The notes: generated from the sequence alone by a model not told the origin. Positions 1 to 6,798 are shown, counted from the first letter of the stretch. The stretch: 10,506 nucleotides of DNA from CAYTID01 sp964437735 (GCA_964437735.1 CAYTID010000077.1:1-10506); one strand, 5' to 3'. Numbers and translations are program-made.

Positions 1-7
1 GTGTATT

Positions 8-769
8 TCAATATTGGAATAATTTCATGTCAGTTTTTGAAATTACTCCTAATCGTATCATTTCAGGAAAATTCAATATTTTTTTCCAGTATTCTTCACT
101 ATATAACACAACGGTAACCTTTTTCTCAATTTTTTTACTCTGAAGCAATGTAAGAACTTCCACTAATTCATCTATTGTTCCGAAGCCTCCCGGGAATATT
201 ACCATAGCCGCAGCCAATGATACGAACCAGAATTTTCTCATGAAAAAATAGTGAAATTCAAAATTCAGCTCATCATTTATGTATGGATTCGGCAATTGCT
301 CATGCGGCAAACTTATATTTAAACCGATCGATTTCCCCCCAGCTGCAAGAGCGCCTTTATTGGCTGCTTCCATTATTCCCGGACCGCCTCCCGAACAGAT
401 TACAAAGCGTTCAGTCGAATTAATCGTCTTTGACCAAACAGTAAGCATTTTAGCTAATTCATACGATTCGTCATAATATTTCGACATCTCAAAATTAACT
501 TGAGCTTTTGTCTGTTCTTCTATTAATTTTTTAGATGGTTTGGTTGATTGTTTGATTTTTAAATTTATTTCATACAAATGTTTGCGGGCTTCTTTACCCG
601 GTTTTATCCGCGCTGAACCAAAAAATACTATTGTGTCGTGTATTTTTTCTTTACTGAATCTTGCATCAGGCTCTGTGTATTCCGAAAGTATCCTAATCTC
701 ACGTCCGTACGGACCTTTAAGAAATTCAATATTCTCGTATGCTTTTGGTTTTCTGGATTGGTTTTTCAT
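8..769 (-). CDS. LOG-family nucleotide 5'-monophosphate phosphoribohydrolase (TIGR00730-type), apparently short at the C-terminus
   Basis: A 253-residue Rossmann-fold protein of the LOG / 'lysine decarboxylase-like' family. Characterised members hydrolyse nucleoside 5'-monophosphates (in plants, cytokinin riboside monophosphates) to free base and ribose 5-phosphate; they are not lysine decarboxylases. Seen in the sequence: FGSAR at residues 50-54, the phosphate-binding GGGPGIMEA at 127-135, Arg178 in FFMRKF, and the signature PGGFGTIDE at 193-201 with the catalytic-type Glu201. About 40 N-terminal residues precede the core, as in the longer bacterial members. The ATG at 767-769 has an AGGAA ribosome site at 779-783, 9 bases away and overlapping the stop of the SDR gene upstream, so translation is probably coupled. 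The protein stops at LFQY, where relatives usually run on for about 20 residues; bases beyond the TGA would encode N-T in frame. The exact substrate is not predictable. Family call is firm. Confidence 0.88.
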   Translation of the reverse strand: MKNQSRKPKAYENIEFLKGPYGREIRILSEYTEPDARFSKEKIHDTIVFFGSARIKPGKEARKHLYEINLKIKQSTKPSKKLIEEQTKAQVNFEMSKYYDESYELAKMLTVWSKTINSTERFVICSGGGPGIMEAANKGALAAGGKSIGLNISLPHEQLPNPYINDELNFEFHYFFMRKFWFVSLAAAMVIFPGGFGTIDELVEVLTLLQSKKIEKKVTVVLYSEEYWKKILNFPEMIRLGVISKTDMKLFQY

Positions 770-781
770 TAAATATTTTTC

Positions 782-1519
782 CTATACGATTGAATAACCG
801 CCGTCTATTGAAATTACCTGTCCGGTTATGTGTTTATTTTTTAGAGCTAAAAATATGATCATATCTGTTATATCGGCACTTTCGGCAAAATTCTTCAGTG
901 GTATACTTTCTTCTTTTTGAAAGTACTCCCCCTCCAGATTTATTGTTCCCGGCGCAATCGCATTGACCATAATATGAGGCGCCAGACTTTTTGCCAGGCA
1001 TTTAGTAAGCATTATTACTCCGGCTTTCGAAACAGAATACGGAATGTGTTTCGCAAAAGGTTTTATTCCGCCAAGAGATGCGATATTGATTATTTGTCCC
1101 GCTTTTCGTTTTAGCATATGCTTTGATACTTCCTGCGAACATAAAAAAGTACCTTTCAGATTTGTATCGATAGTCGCATCCCATATTTTCTCTGAAGTAT
1201 TTTTTAACGTCCCCGGATAAAAGACAGCGGAATTATTCACAAGTAAATCGATATGTCCGAATATCTCCAAACTTTTTTTTATCATATCCCTTACTTGTAA
1301 CGGTTTTGTTACATCTGCTTTTACCGATATTGCACGTTTCCCTGTAAATTTGATAATCTCCTTTACGGTTTTAGCAGCTTCTTTTTTGGAAGTTTTATAG
1401 TTTACAATAACATCAAAACCGTTTCCAGCTAATTCTAAAGCTATACGTTTACCGAGTCTTTTGCCTCCACCGGTAATCAGAGCGACTTTTGTTATTTGTT
1501 TTTTTTTATTTATACTCAA
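782..1519 (-). CDS. SDR-family oxidoreductase (pteridine reductase / 3-oxoacyl-ACP reductase-like)
   Basis: A classical short-chain dehydrogenase/reductase of 245 residues, the usual length, predicted cytosolic and NAD(P)H-dependent. The cofactor loop is TGGGKRLG (16-23); the basic K-R pair resembles NADPH-preferring pteridine reductases. NNSA lies at 95-98, and the catalytic tetrad is complete: Asn120, Ser148, Tyr161 and Lys165 in YSVSK. The NNSAVFYPG stretch recalls pteridine/dihydromonapterin reductases more than FabG, but the substrate cannot be fixed from sequence. The only credible start is TTG (1517-1519): the first internal Met is residue 79, after the nucleotide-binding motif, and an in-frame stop lies a few codons upstream. 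The TTG sits 5 bases after the stop of the fRMsr gene with no visible Shine-Dalgarno, so coupled re-initiation is likely. It ends in TAG, 12 bases before the LOG gene. Confidence 0.88.
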   Translation of the reverse strand: MSINKKKQITKVALITGGGKRLGKRIALELAGNGFDVIVNYKTSKKEAAKTVKEIIKFTGKRAISVKADVTKPLQVRDMIKKSLEIFGHIDLLVNNSAVFYPGTLKNTSEKIWDATIDTNLKGTFLCSQEVSKHMLKRKAGQIINIASLGGIKPFAKHIPYSVSKAGVIMLTKCLAKSLAPHIMVNAIAPGTINLEGEYFQKEESIPLKNFAESADITDMIIFLALKNKHITGQVISIDGGYSIV

Positions 1520-1524
1520 TGGAT

Positions 1525-2001
1525 TTAAAATAATGATTTAACTAAGTGTTCGAGATAAAACCGATCGATGTCGTCAAAATAATTGATGATGTGGCTATCA
1601 ACGTCAAGCACACCTACAAGTTTTCCTTTTTTATACATAGGTATCACAATTTCAGATTTCGACATCGGGTCGCAATAAATGTGTCCGGGAAACTGCGCAA
1701 CATCGGGGACAAGGATTGTTTTTCTTTCTTTTATAGCAGTTCCGCAAACTCCGGAGCCCTTTTTTATTCTGATGCAAGCCGGTTTTCCCTGAAAGGGTCC
1801 CAATACAAGTTCATTTGTCTTCCAGAGATAAAATCCCACCCATGAATATTCATCAAAATTCATTTTTAGGATTGCGGAGATATTTGCTAAATTGGCAATA
1901 AAGTCGGGTTCATCTTCAATAGTTGAACGGATAACTTTTAGAGTTTCTTTGTACTTTTCAGCTTTATCGGTTATTTCTGTCTTTATAAAATTATCAGTCA
2001 T
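1525..2001 (-). CDS. msrC: Free methionine-(R)-sulfoxide reductase (fRMsr, GAF domain)
   Basis: A single GAF domain of 158 residues that reduces free (not protein-bound) L-methionine-(R)-sulfoxide to methionine, normally with thioredoxin-type recycling; a cytosolic oxidative-stress repair enzyme. The three family cysteines are present at Cys76 (GKPACIRI), Cys86 (GVCGTA) and Cys110 (HIYCD); their 10- and 24-residue spacing matches Cys84/94/118 of the E. coli enzyme YebR/MsrC. Also typical are WVGFYLW near residue 54 and GVLDVDS near 130. I chose ATG at 1999-2001 (MTDNF...). An in-frame TTG six codons upstream (2017-2019) would only add MIYLIT and has no better ribosome site. The gene lies 25 bases after the acyltransferase-like gene and 5 bases before the SDR gene, in an apparent operon. 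All catalytic residues are intact, so activity is likely. Confidence 0.92.
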   Translation of the reverse strand: MTDNFIKTEITDKAEKYKETLKVIRSTIEDEPDFIANLANISAILKMNFDEYSWVGFYLWKTNELVLGPFQGKPACIRIKKGSGVCGTAIKERKTILVPDVAQFPGHIYCDPMSKSEIVIPMYKKGKLVGVLDVDSHIINYFDDIDRFYLEHLVKSLF

Positions 2002-2026
2002 TGTAATTAAATATATCAAATTAAAA

Positions 2027-3103
2027 TTATTTTTTCAAAGCAACACTTGCATGCTTGCTTTTTATATACTTCATCCATAGAAAAGTAAGTATACTCGAAC
2101 CCAGCAAAACTCCCAAAAACCAGATTACAATATACTTTTCATTTTGTGTTTTATAAATTTCCGTCGCGATATTACCGATTATCAACCACTGAAAAACATA
2201 GATGGCGGTTACATTTTTTCCGAGCCATTTTAAATATAATAATAAAAATGAATTACCGGCTTTCACGTCAATCTCCGATAATATCACAGAGATAAAAATA
2301 ATAAAAAGCGTTGACCAGAGGAAAAACAAAATTTCATGATGATAATATTGTTTTAAATCGGATGCGATATTGAGCGCATATTCAAACGTGATTGCAAGTA
2401 ATAAAAATATTGATAGCAGAGCTACAATCAGGTAACTCCGGTTTTCAATAAATCTTCGATGCCAACGACTAAGCTGAAAAAATAAATATCCGAGGAGGGG
2501 GTAGGTTAACCACGGAAACACAGGAAAATACGACCAGTCATAATTCCCCCAGAAAAATGCAACGAAATATTGCATAAATCCGGCTTCGGGATAATAAATT
2601 GTTGGAAGATATACCGTACTCGAAGAAATGAATAAGATGATAACACTTACAATTCCTACCGATAAATTATATTTTTTTATGAACGAAATAATAATAATAC
2701 TGAGTCCTGCCAATGGCAATATATCGACACCAAAAATATAGTGAAACGGATTCAGATCGATTCTCCCCTCACCTATCCATCTTAACAGATTGAGATTTAA
2801 ACCAAAGTTCAGTAAGATTCCTGCGGAAAAAAGAACAATACCTCTTTTTATCAATTGCATCTGATTTTTTTGAGATTTGGCAATAAAATAACCCATAACC
2901 GCCATAAAAATCGGAGCAGCCGGAGGTCCGCCAAGAAACAATAAAATCTTTCCTACATGCGATTCAATAAATGGATCCGCTATAAAATTTTCAACAATAT
3001 GTACTTGGATCATAGTAACCACCGCCAGACCTTTGAGCAGGTCGGCAAGTGAATTTCTGTTCGTTAGATCGTTTAAAAATATATCTTTATTAAAATTAAA
3101 CAT
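2027..3103 (-). CDS. Multi-pass membrane acyltransferase-like protein (DUF1624 / HGSNAT- or Acyl_transf_3-like)
   Basis: A 358-residue integral membrane protein with roughly ten hydrophobic segments spread over its whole length. The N-terminus has the pattern shared by membrane acyltransferases of the Acyl_transf_3 and DUF1624/heparan-glucosaminide acetyltransferase-like groups: Arg16, SLADLLKG (18-25) at the first helix, then Met31 and His35 (MIQVH). GGPPAAPIFMAVMGYF (58-73) follows, resembling the 'aPiF...G' second helix of DUF1624 proteins. Such proteins move acyl groups across or onto substrates at the inner membrane; the acceptor here is unknown, and no glycan gene is nearby to suggest one. 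A basic tail (KYIKSKHASVALKK) probably lies in the cytoplasm. ATG at 3101-3103 follows AGAGGA closely (one base between), which is shorter than ideal spacing. It is first in the minus-strand operon, behind a plausible promoter. The family call is moderate. Confidence 0.62.
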   Translation of the reverse strand: MFNFNKDIFLNDLTNRNSLADLLKGLAVVTMIQVHIVENFIADPFIESHVGKILLFLGGPPAAPIFMAVMGYFIAKSQKNQMQLIKRGIVLFSAGILLNFGLNLNLLRWIGEGRIDLNPFHYIFGVDILPLAGLSIIIISFIKKYNLSVGIVSVIILFISSSTVYLPTIYYPEAGFMQYFVAFFWGNYDWSYFPVFPWLTYPLLGYLFFQLSRWHRRFIENRSYLIVALLSIFLLLAITFEYALNIASDLKQYYHHEILFFLWSTLFIIFISVILSEIDVKAGNSFLLLYLKWLGKNVTAIYVFQWLIIGNIATEIYKTQNEKYIVIWFLGVLLGSSILTFLWMKYIKSKHASVALKK

Positions 3104-3147
3104 TTCCTCTGTTAAACTTGTAAAGCATTAAAGTATCAAACCGTAAC

Positions 3148-3175
3148 AATATATGAATAATTTGATATATTTCAA
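3148..3175 (-). promoter_or_regulatory. Putative sigma70-type promoter for the minus-strand operon
   Basis: Reading on the minus strand, TTGAAA (3170-3175) is followed after 16 bases by TATATT (3148-3153). Each hexamer matches the consensus at five of six positions. Transcription would start near 3141, giving a leader of about 40 bases before the ATG at 3103. The region is very AT-rich, so chance matches are possible. Confidence 0.4.
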
Positions 3176-3231
3176 TCACTTTTTTATACCCGATTTGGCA
3201 GCCTTCCCCTCACGTGCTTTATTGGTTTATT

Positions 3232-3260
3232 TTGACTTATATGTTAATTATTATTAGATT
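3232..3260 (+). promoter_or_regulatory. Putative sigma70-type promoter for the T9SS-protein/PqqD operon
   Basis: TTGACT (3232-3237) is separated by exactly 17 bases from TAGATT (3255-3260). The -35 box matches consensus at five of six positions and the -10 at four of six. Transcription would start around 3267, about 30 bases before the ATG at 3296. No transcription terminator or second clear promoter was seen between the genes downstream, so this may drive all seven. Confidence 0.4.
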
Positions 3261-3295
3261 TCATTACATTTATAACAATTTAAAACAAAATTTTT

Positions 3296-4138
3296 ATGAA
3301 GAAAAATATTTTTACAATTACAATTCTCTCTCTTATGCTTTCAGTAAGTGTTTATACGCAATGGAATCTGAAGTGGTCATCCTCAAATATTGATACAACT
3401 ACTTATTCTGGTTACATTAATTTTCAGAAAACAGGAAACATCTGGATCAACCGTTTATATTTCCTGGATTATAGTAAGTTTCAAATAACACAAAGTACCT
3501 ATTCAAATGTACCGGCTTATACATATTACTTTACTGCAGCCGAACAACTTGCCGGGAATCAGATATATTCTCTGAAAACTGACTTGAACGGCGATAATAT
3601 TACAGATTTTTATATTATCTCATATTACGGAACCTCCCCAAATTACCGTCGGGCTTTTAAAGTATTAGATATCACGAATAATACCGTTATTTTTCAACGC
3701 GATGTATCAAACTCTACTTATTATGCTCCATCCTTACATGATATCGACGGTGACGGAATATTGGAGATGATTGTTGTAAGGACAACTTATCCCCCGACAA
3801 ATGCTTATTACTATGAAGTTTATAATACAGGAGTTACAGGTTTAAAAACTGAAAAAAATCTCCCCATGAAAATAGAATTAAAACAAAATTATCCTAACCC
3901 TTTCAATCCCAATACGACCATTGAATATGACATTGAAAATGCCGGGCAAGTAAAAATCGACATTTTTAATATTCAAGGAGAAAAAGTTAATACACTCATC
4001 GACGAGCATCAAGTTCCCGGAGTGCACCGGATTAATTGGGACGGAATAAGTCAGTCGGGCGAAAAATTACCTTCTGGAATTTATTTCTACAGAATGAATA
4101 ATATCGAACAAAGTAAAAAAATGATTTTACTAAAATAA
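3296..4138 (+). CDS. Secreted protein with Asp-rich repeat-like loops and a C-terminal T9SS type A sorting domain
   Basis: A 280-residue exported protein. Residues 1-21 form a signal peptide (KK, then a hydrophobic stretch, likely cut near VYTQ). The middle has no fold I recognise but contains two acidic, calcium-loop-like motifs: DLNGDNITD (96-104) and DIDGDGILE (149-157), each followed by a hydrophobic strand, as in FG-GAP/VCBS-type repeats. Residues about 196-280 are a classical type IX secretion sorting domain: NYPNPFNPNTTIEYDI, then VKIDIFNIQGEKV, then SGIYFYRM, ending in KKMILLK. The family route is Sec export, crossing of the outer membrane through the Por/T9SS machinery, then release or anchoring. 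It starts 29 bases after the proposed transcription start and ends 4 bases before the PqqD-like gene. No enzymatic motif is visible, so the function is unknown; the T9SS domain is certain. Confidence 0.9.
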   Translation: MKKNIFTITILSLMLSVSVYTQWNLKWSSSNIDTTTYSGYINFQKTGNIWINRLYFLDYSKFQITQSTYSNVPAYTYYFTAAEQLAGNQIYSLKTDLNGDNITDFYIISYYGTSPNYRRAFKVLDITNNTVIFQRDVSNSTYYAPSLHDIDGDGILEMIVVRTTYPPTNAYYYEVYNTGVTGLKTEKNLPMKIELKQNYPNPFNPNTTIEYDIENAGQVKIDIFNIQGEKVNTLIDEHQVPGVHRINWDGISQSGEKLPSGIYFYRMNNIEQSKKMILLK

Positions 4139-4142
4139 ATTT

Positions 4143-4409
4143 ATGAGCTTCCAAATGAATCAATTTCACATTCCTGAAAATCTTGCAATAAGCGATTCCG
4201 GATTTTTATTTATGCCGAGCACGGGTGAATCCTTTACATTAAACGAAATAGGAAAAGAAATCCTTCGATTAATGCAATCAGGTTCAACATCCGACGAAAT
4301 TATAAATATAATTTCAAACTCTTTCGAGGTTGACAAAACTTCTTTTGAAAAAGACCTGGAGGATTTTATTGGACAGTTAAAAAATTATAATCTACTGAAG
4401 AAAATATGA
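4143..4409 (+). CDS. PqqD-family peptide-binding protein (RiPP recognition element-like)
   Basis: A stand-alone 88-residue PqqD-like domain. Members fold as a small winged-helix and bind the leader part of ribosomal precursor peptides, presenting them to modifying enzymes; PqqD itself delivers PqqA to the radical SAM enzyme PqqE. Seen here: IPENLAISDSGFLFMPSTGES (strands), then FTLNEIGKEILRLMQSG (31-47, the conserved 'LNe.g..Il.l...G'), STSDEIINIIS, and a last helix FEKDLEDFIGQLKNYNLL (68-85). It lacks an obvious fusion partner. It starts 4 bases after the T9SS gene and its TGA overlaps the ATG of the ATP-grasp gene (ATGA), so the two are translationally coupled. No radical SAM partner is in the window; the likely client is the leader-like N-terminus of the decarboxylase two genes on. 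That partnership is inference. Confidence 0.82.
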   Translation: MSFQMNQFHIPENLAISDSGFLFMPSTGESFTLNEIGKEILRLMQSGSTSDEIINIISNSFEVDKTSFEKDLEDFIGQLKNYNLLKKI

Positions 4410-5440
4410 ATATAGCAGTAACCGGACTTAATGCAACCGACAATCCCGGACCAGGCGTACCAATAATCCGAAGCTTACGTGACTCTAAAGAGTTTACAGG
4501 TAAAATAATCGGACTTGCCTATGACTCACTCGAACCCGGATTGTACATGGATGATATCGCCGATAAAAGTTATATCATTCCATATCCGTCGAGCGGTCTT
4601 GAAAATTATCTTAACCGACTTAAGTATATTCAACAACAGGAAAACATCGATTTCATTATCCCATCACTCGATTCTGAACTATATGCTTATAATAAATTGT
4701 CGGATAAATTATCCGAAATAGGAATAAAAACATTTCTACCCACTTTAGAGCAACTGAACATACGCAGTAAAGATAAATTATTCGAATTTTGTCAAAATAA
4801 CAGTATAAAAGTACCCAAAAATATACTTGCCTTATCCCACAAGGACCTTTACTTGATCCCCGATTCATTTAAATATCCGGTGGTTGCAAAAGGAATTTTT
4901 TATGAAGCGTATATTTGCAATAACTTCGAGGAAACACAAACCGCTTTCAATAAATTAACAGCCAAATGGGGATATCCGGTAATTATTCAGGAATATATAA
5001 AAGGTGATGAATTTAATGTTGCTGCATTAGGTGACGGAACAGGCACGACTGTCGGCGCCGTTGCAATGCGCAAAACTTATATTACCGATAAAGGAAAAGG
5101 CTGGGCAGGAATTTCCATTGACGACAATGCTTTGATGGAACTGACAAAGAAAGTTATAGGCAAAACAAAATGGAGAAGCGGCCTTGAACTGGAATTTATT
5201 AAAGATAATAAGACGAAAGAATACTATTTATTGGAAATCAATCCAAGATTCCCCGCCTGGATTTATCTTGCCACATGCGCAGGTCAGAATATGCCCTACG
5301 CACTCTTAGAATTGGTTTCCTCAAAAGAAGTTGCACCTTTTAATAAATATGAAGTTGGGAAAATATTTGTCCGGTGTTCGTGGGACTTAATAAGTGATGT
5401 AAAAAAATTCGAAAGTATAGCTGTTTCAGGAGAAATATAA
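4406..5440 (+). CDS. ATP-grasp domain protein (carbamoyl-phosphate synthase large chain-like ligase)
   Basis: A 344-residue cytosolic ATP-grasp protein resembling one half of the CarB synthetase. These enzymes use ATP to make an acyl-phosphate from a carboxylate and join it to an amine or other nucleophile. The pre-ATP-grasp lobe opens with NIAVTGLNATDNPGPGVPII (2-21) and includes PSLDSELYAYNKL. The nucleotide lobe has YPVVAKG (157-163, with Lys162), VIIQEYIKGDEFNV, and the metal-binding LEINPRFPAW (Glu277, Asn279, Arg281). It is too small for carbamoyl-phosphate synthase (over 1000 residues) and has no partner CarA, so it is probably an amino-acid or peptide ligase; the substrate is unknown. 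Its start overlaps the PqqD-like gene by 4 bases, and the decarboxylase begins 2 bases after its stop. The position between a leader-binding protein and a leader-tagged enzyme suggests the three act together. Confidence 0.88.
   Translation: MNIAVTGLNATDNPGPGVPIIRSLRDSKEFTGKIIGLAYDSLEPGLYMDDIADKSYIIPYPSSGLENYLNRLKYIQQQENIDFIIPSLDSELYAYNKLSDKLSEIGIKTFLPTLEQLNIRSKDKLFEFCQNNSIKVPKNILALSHKDLYLIPDSFKYPVVAKGIFYEAYICNNFEETQTAFNKLTAKWGYPVIIQEYIKGDEFNVAALGDGTGTTVGAVAMRKTYITDKGKGWAGISIDDNALMELTKKVIGKTKWRSGLELEFIKDNKTKEYYLLEINPRFPAWIYLATCAGQNMPYALLELVSSKEVAPFNKYEVGKIFVRCSWDLISDVKKFESIAVSGEI
5428..5432 (+). promoter_or_regulatory. Ribosome binding site fixing the decarboxylase start
   Basis: AGGAG lies 10 bases before the ATG at 5443-5445 and inside the end of the ATP-grasp gene. 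It supports translation from this ATG, so the leader-like N-terminal extension is made as part of the enzyme and is not an annotation artefact. Confidence 0.6.
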
Positions 5441-5442
5441 AT

Positions 5443-5544
5443 ATGACAACAAAAAAAAGGTATGAACGACCTGTAATTACAAAACTCCAATCGGGGATGA
5501 TGAACAAATTCGGATCACAAACTATTTCAGCCCCAATGTCCGAA
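5443..5544 (+). other. Leader-peptide-like N-terminal extension of the decarboxylase (residues 1-34)
   Basis: Residues 4-15 read KKRYERPVITKL, a pattern very like leader peptides of several ribosomal peptide families that PqqD-like domains bind (for example the Y-x-x-P-x-hydrophobic element of lasso-peptide leaders). GMMNKFGS (18-25) and a short linker then lead straight into the enzyme core near residue 35. The frame is open throughout and there is no stop, so it is fused and not a separate precursor gene. The similarity is seen by eye; recognition by the PqqD-like protein at 4143-4409 is inference. Confidence 0.6.
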
Positions 5545-6798
5545 ATCGATGGCGTCACGGTAAATTCATTAATCGATCAGCACGGTTCTCCCCTATTTGT
5601 TCTATCTGAAAAAATGATTCGTCAGAATCAAAGAAACGCTTACCGCATATTCAAAAACCGATATCCGAAAGTCCAGTTCGCTTGGTCATACAAAACAAAT
5701 TATCTGGATGCAGTTTGCTCAGTTTTTCATCAGGAAGGATCATGGGCTGAAGTCGTTTCCGAGTTTGAATATGACAAAGCCCGAAAGCTCAACATCAAAG
5801 GCGAGCATATAATTTTCAACGGTCCTGATAAAAGTGAAACGGCATTGCTGAAAGCAATAAAAGACAAGGCAAAAATTCACATAGACCATTTTGACGAATT
5901 GTATAAAATTATAGAACTTACCGACAAGCATAAGCTTAAAGCAAATGTAGCAATTCGCATTAACATGGATGTCGGAATCTATCCGAAGTGGGATAGATTT
6001 GGTTTCAATTTCGAAAATGGAGAGTCATGGCAGGCAATCAAAAGGATTGTCGTCAATAAAAATCTGAACCTCATCGGTCTTCACACACATATCGGAACAT
6101 ATATAATGAGCGCTGAAGCATACAGGCTTGCTGCAATAAATCTCGGATCGCTTGCGAAGAGTATCAAAGCTGAGTTCGGAATTATAATTGATTATATCGA
6201 CCTTGGCGGAGGTTTTGCATCAAATAATACTTTGATCGGTCAGTATTTACCCGCCGAGCAGGTTGTTCCTACGATGGAACAATATGCTGAGGCAATCGCA
6301 TCCGGTTTGTTCGAAATTTCGTTCAGTCAGAATGAACTACCGACACTGATACTTGAGACTGGAAGGGCTTTAATTGATAATGCAGGATATTTGATTACTT
6401 CAGTCGTAGCTAATAAACGTTTAACGAATGGACGCCGTGCCGTTATCATCGATGCGGGTGTTAATCTGATGTTTACTAGCTTCTGGTATAATCACAAAAT
6501 ATCACTGGCACAAGATAGCGGAGTTCACACTGAAGATTCCTCTTTATACGGTCCGCTCTGCATGAATATTGATTGCGTAAGAGAAAGTATAATACTCCCC
6601 TCACTCAAATTGGGCGACAAGTTGGTAATCCATTATGCAGGCGCATATAATCTGACACAGTGGATGCAATTTATAACAATGCGTCCTAACGTCGTGATGG
6701 TGATGGAAAATACAACAGCTGAGTTGATAAGAAAAAGAGAAACAATTGAGAATATACTCGAACAGGAAATAATACCTAAGCAACTAAGATTAAAATAA
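5443..6798 (+). CDS. Fold-type III PLP-dependent decarboxylase (diaminopimelate/ornithine decarboxylase-like) with a RiPP-leader-like N-terminus
   Basis: A 451-residue protein. Residues about 1-34 are an extension not found in ordinary diaminopimelate decarboxylase (LysA). The rest, from IDGVTVNSLIDQHGSPLFVL on, is the alanine-racemase-like barrel plus C-terminal beta domain. Catalytic features are present: Lys84 in SYKTN (Schiff base with PLP), His214/His216 in HTHIGT, LGGGF (254-258, PLP phosphate loop), Glu305-Thr-Gly-Arg308 (usually E-P-G-R), Cys373 in GPLCMNID, and AGAYN with Tyr402. It should bind PLP and probably decarboxylates an amino acid. The residue after Cys373 is Met, where LysA has Glu (CES.D) and ornithine decarboxylase Asp, so the substrate probably differs. 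It begins 2 bases after the ATP-grasp gene and overlaps the next gene in TAATG. Not assigned as lysA because of the extension, the motif changes and the neighbours. Confidence 0.88.
   Translation: MTTKKRYERPVITKLQSGMMNKFGSQTISAPMSEIDGVTVNSLIDQHGSPLFVLSEKMIRQNQRNAYRIFKNRYPKVQFAWSYKTNYLDAVCSVFHQEGSWAEVVSEFEYDKARKLNIKGEHIIFNGPDKSETALLKAIKDKAKIHIDHFDELYKIIELTDKHKLKANVAIRINMDVGIYPKWDRFGFNFENGESWQAIKRIVVNKNLNLIGLHTHIGTYIMSAEAYRLAAINLGSLAKSIKAEFGIIIDYIDLGGGFASNNTLIGQYLPAEQVVPTMEQYAEAIASGLFEISFSQNELPTLILETGRALIDNAGYLITSVVANKRLTNGRRAVIIDAGVNLMFTSFWYNHKISLAQDSGVHTEDSSLYGPLCMNIDCVRESIILPSLKLGDKLVIHYAGAYNLTQWMQFITMRPNVVMVMENTTAELIRKRETIENILEQEIIPKQLRLK

Noticed and set aside
8..10. TGA recoded as an amino acid
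   Set aside because: TGA serves as a normal stop at 4407-4409 and 9610-9612, and no selenocysteine element is visible.
8..769. Lysine decarboxylase for the LOG-family gene
   Set aside because: That is a historic misnomer; the PGGFGTIDE and GGGPGIMEA motifs define phosphoribohydrolases and there is no PLP site.
279..797. Open frames on the plus strand opposite the LOG gene
   Set aside because: They are antisense shadows of a well-supported gene, with no domain resemblance and no ribosome site. The same holds for the other short frames opposite or inside the listed genes.
3161..3175. A specific operator at the AT-rich dyad
   Set aside because: The arms are only about 4 bases in AT-rich DNA, which is expected by chance, and no regulator gene is nearby.
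5443..6798. Calling the decarboxylase lysA of lysine synthesis
   Set aside because: It has a leader-like extension, ETGR for EPGR, CMNID for CESxD, and no lysine-pathway neighbours.
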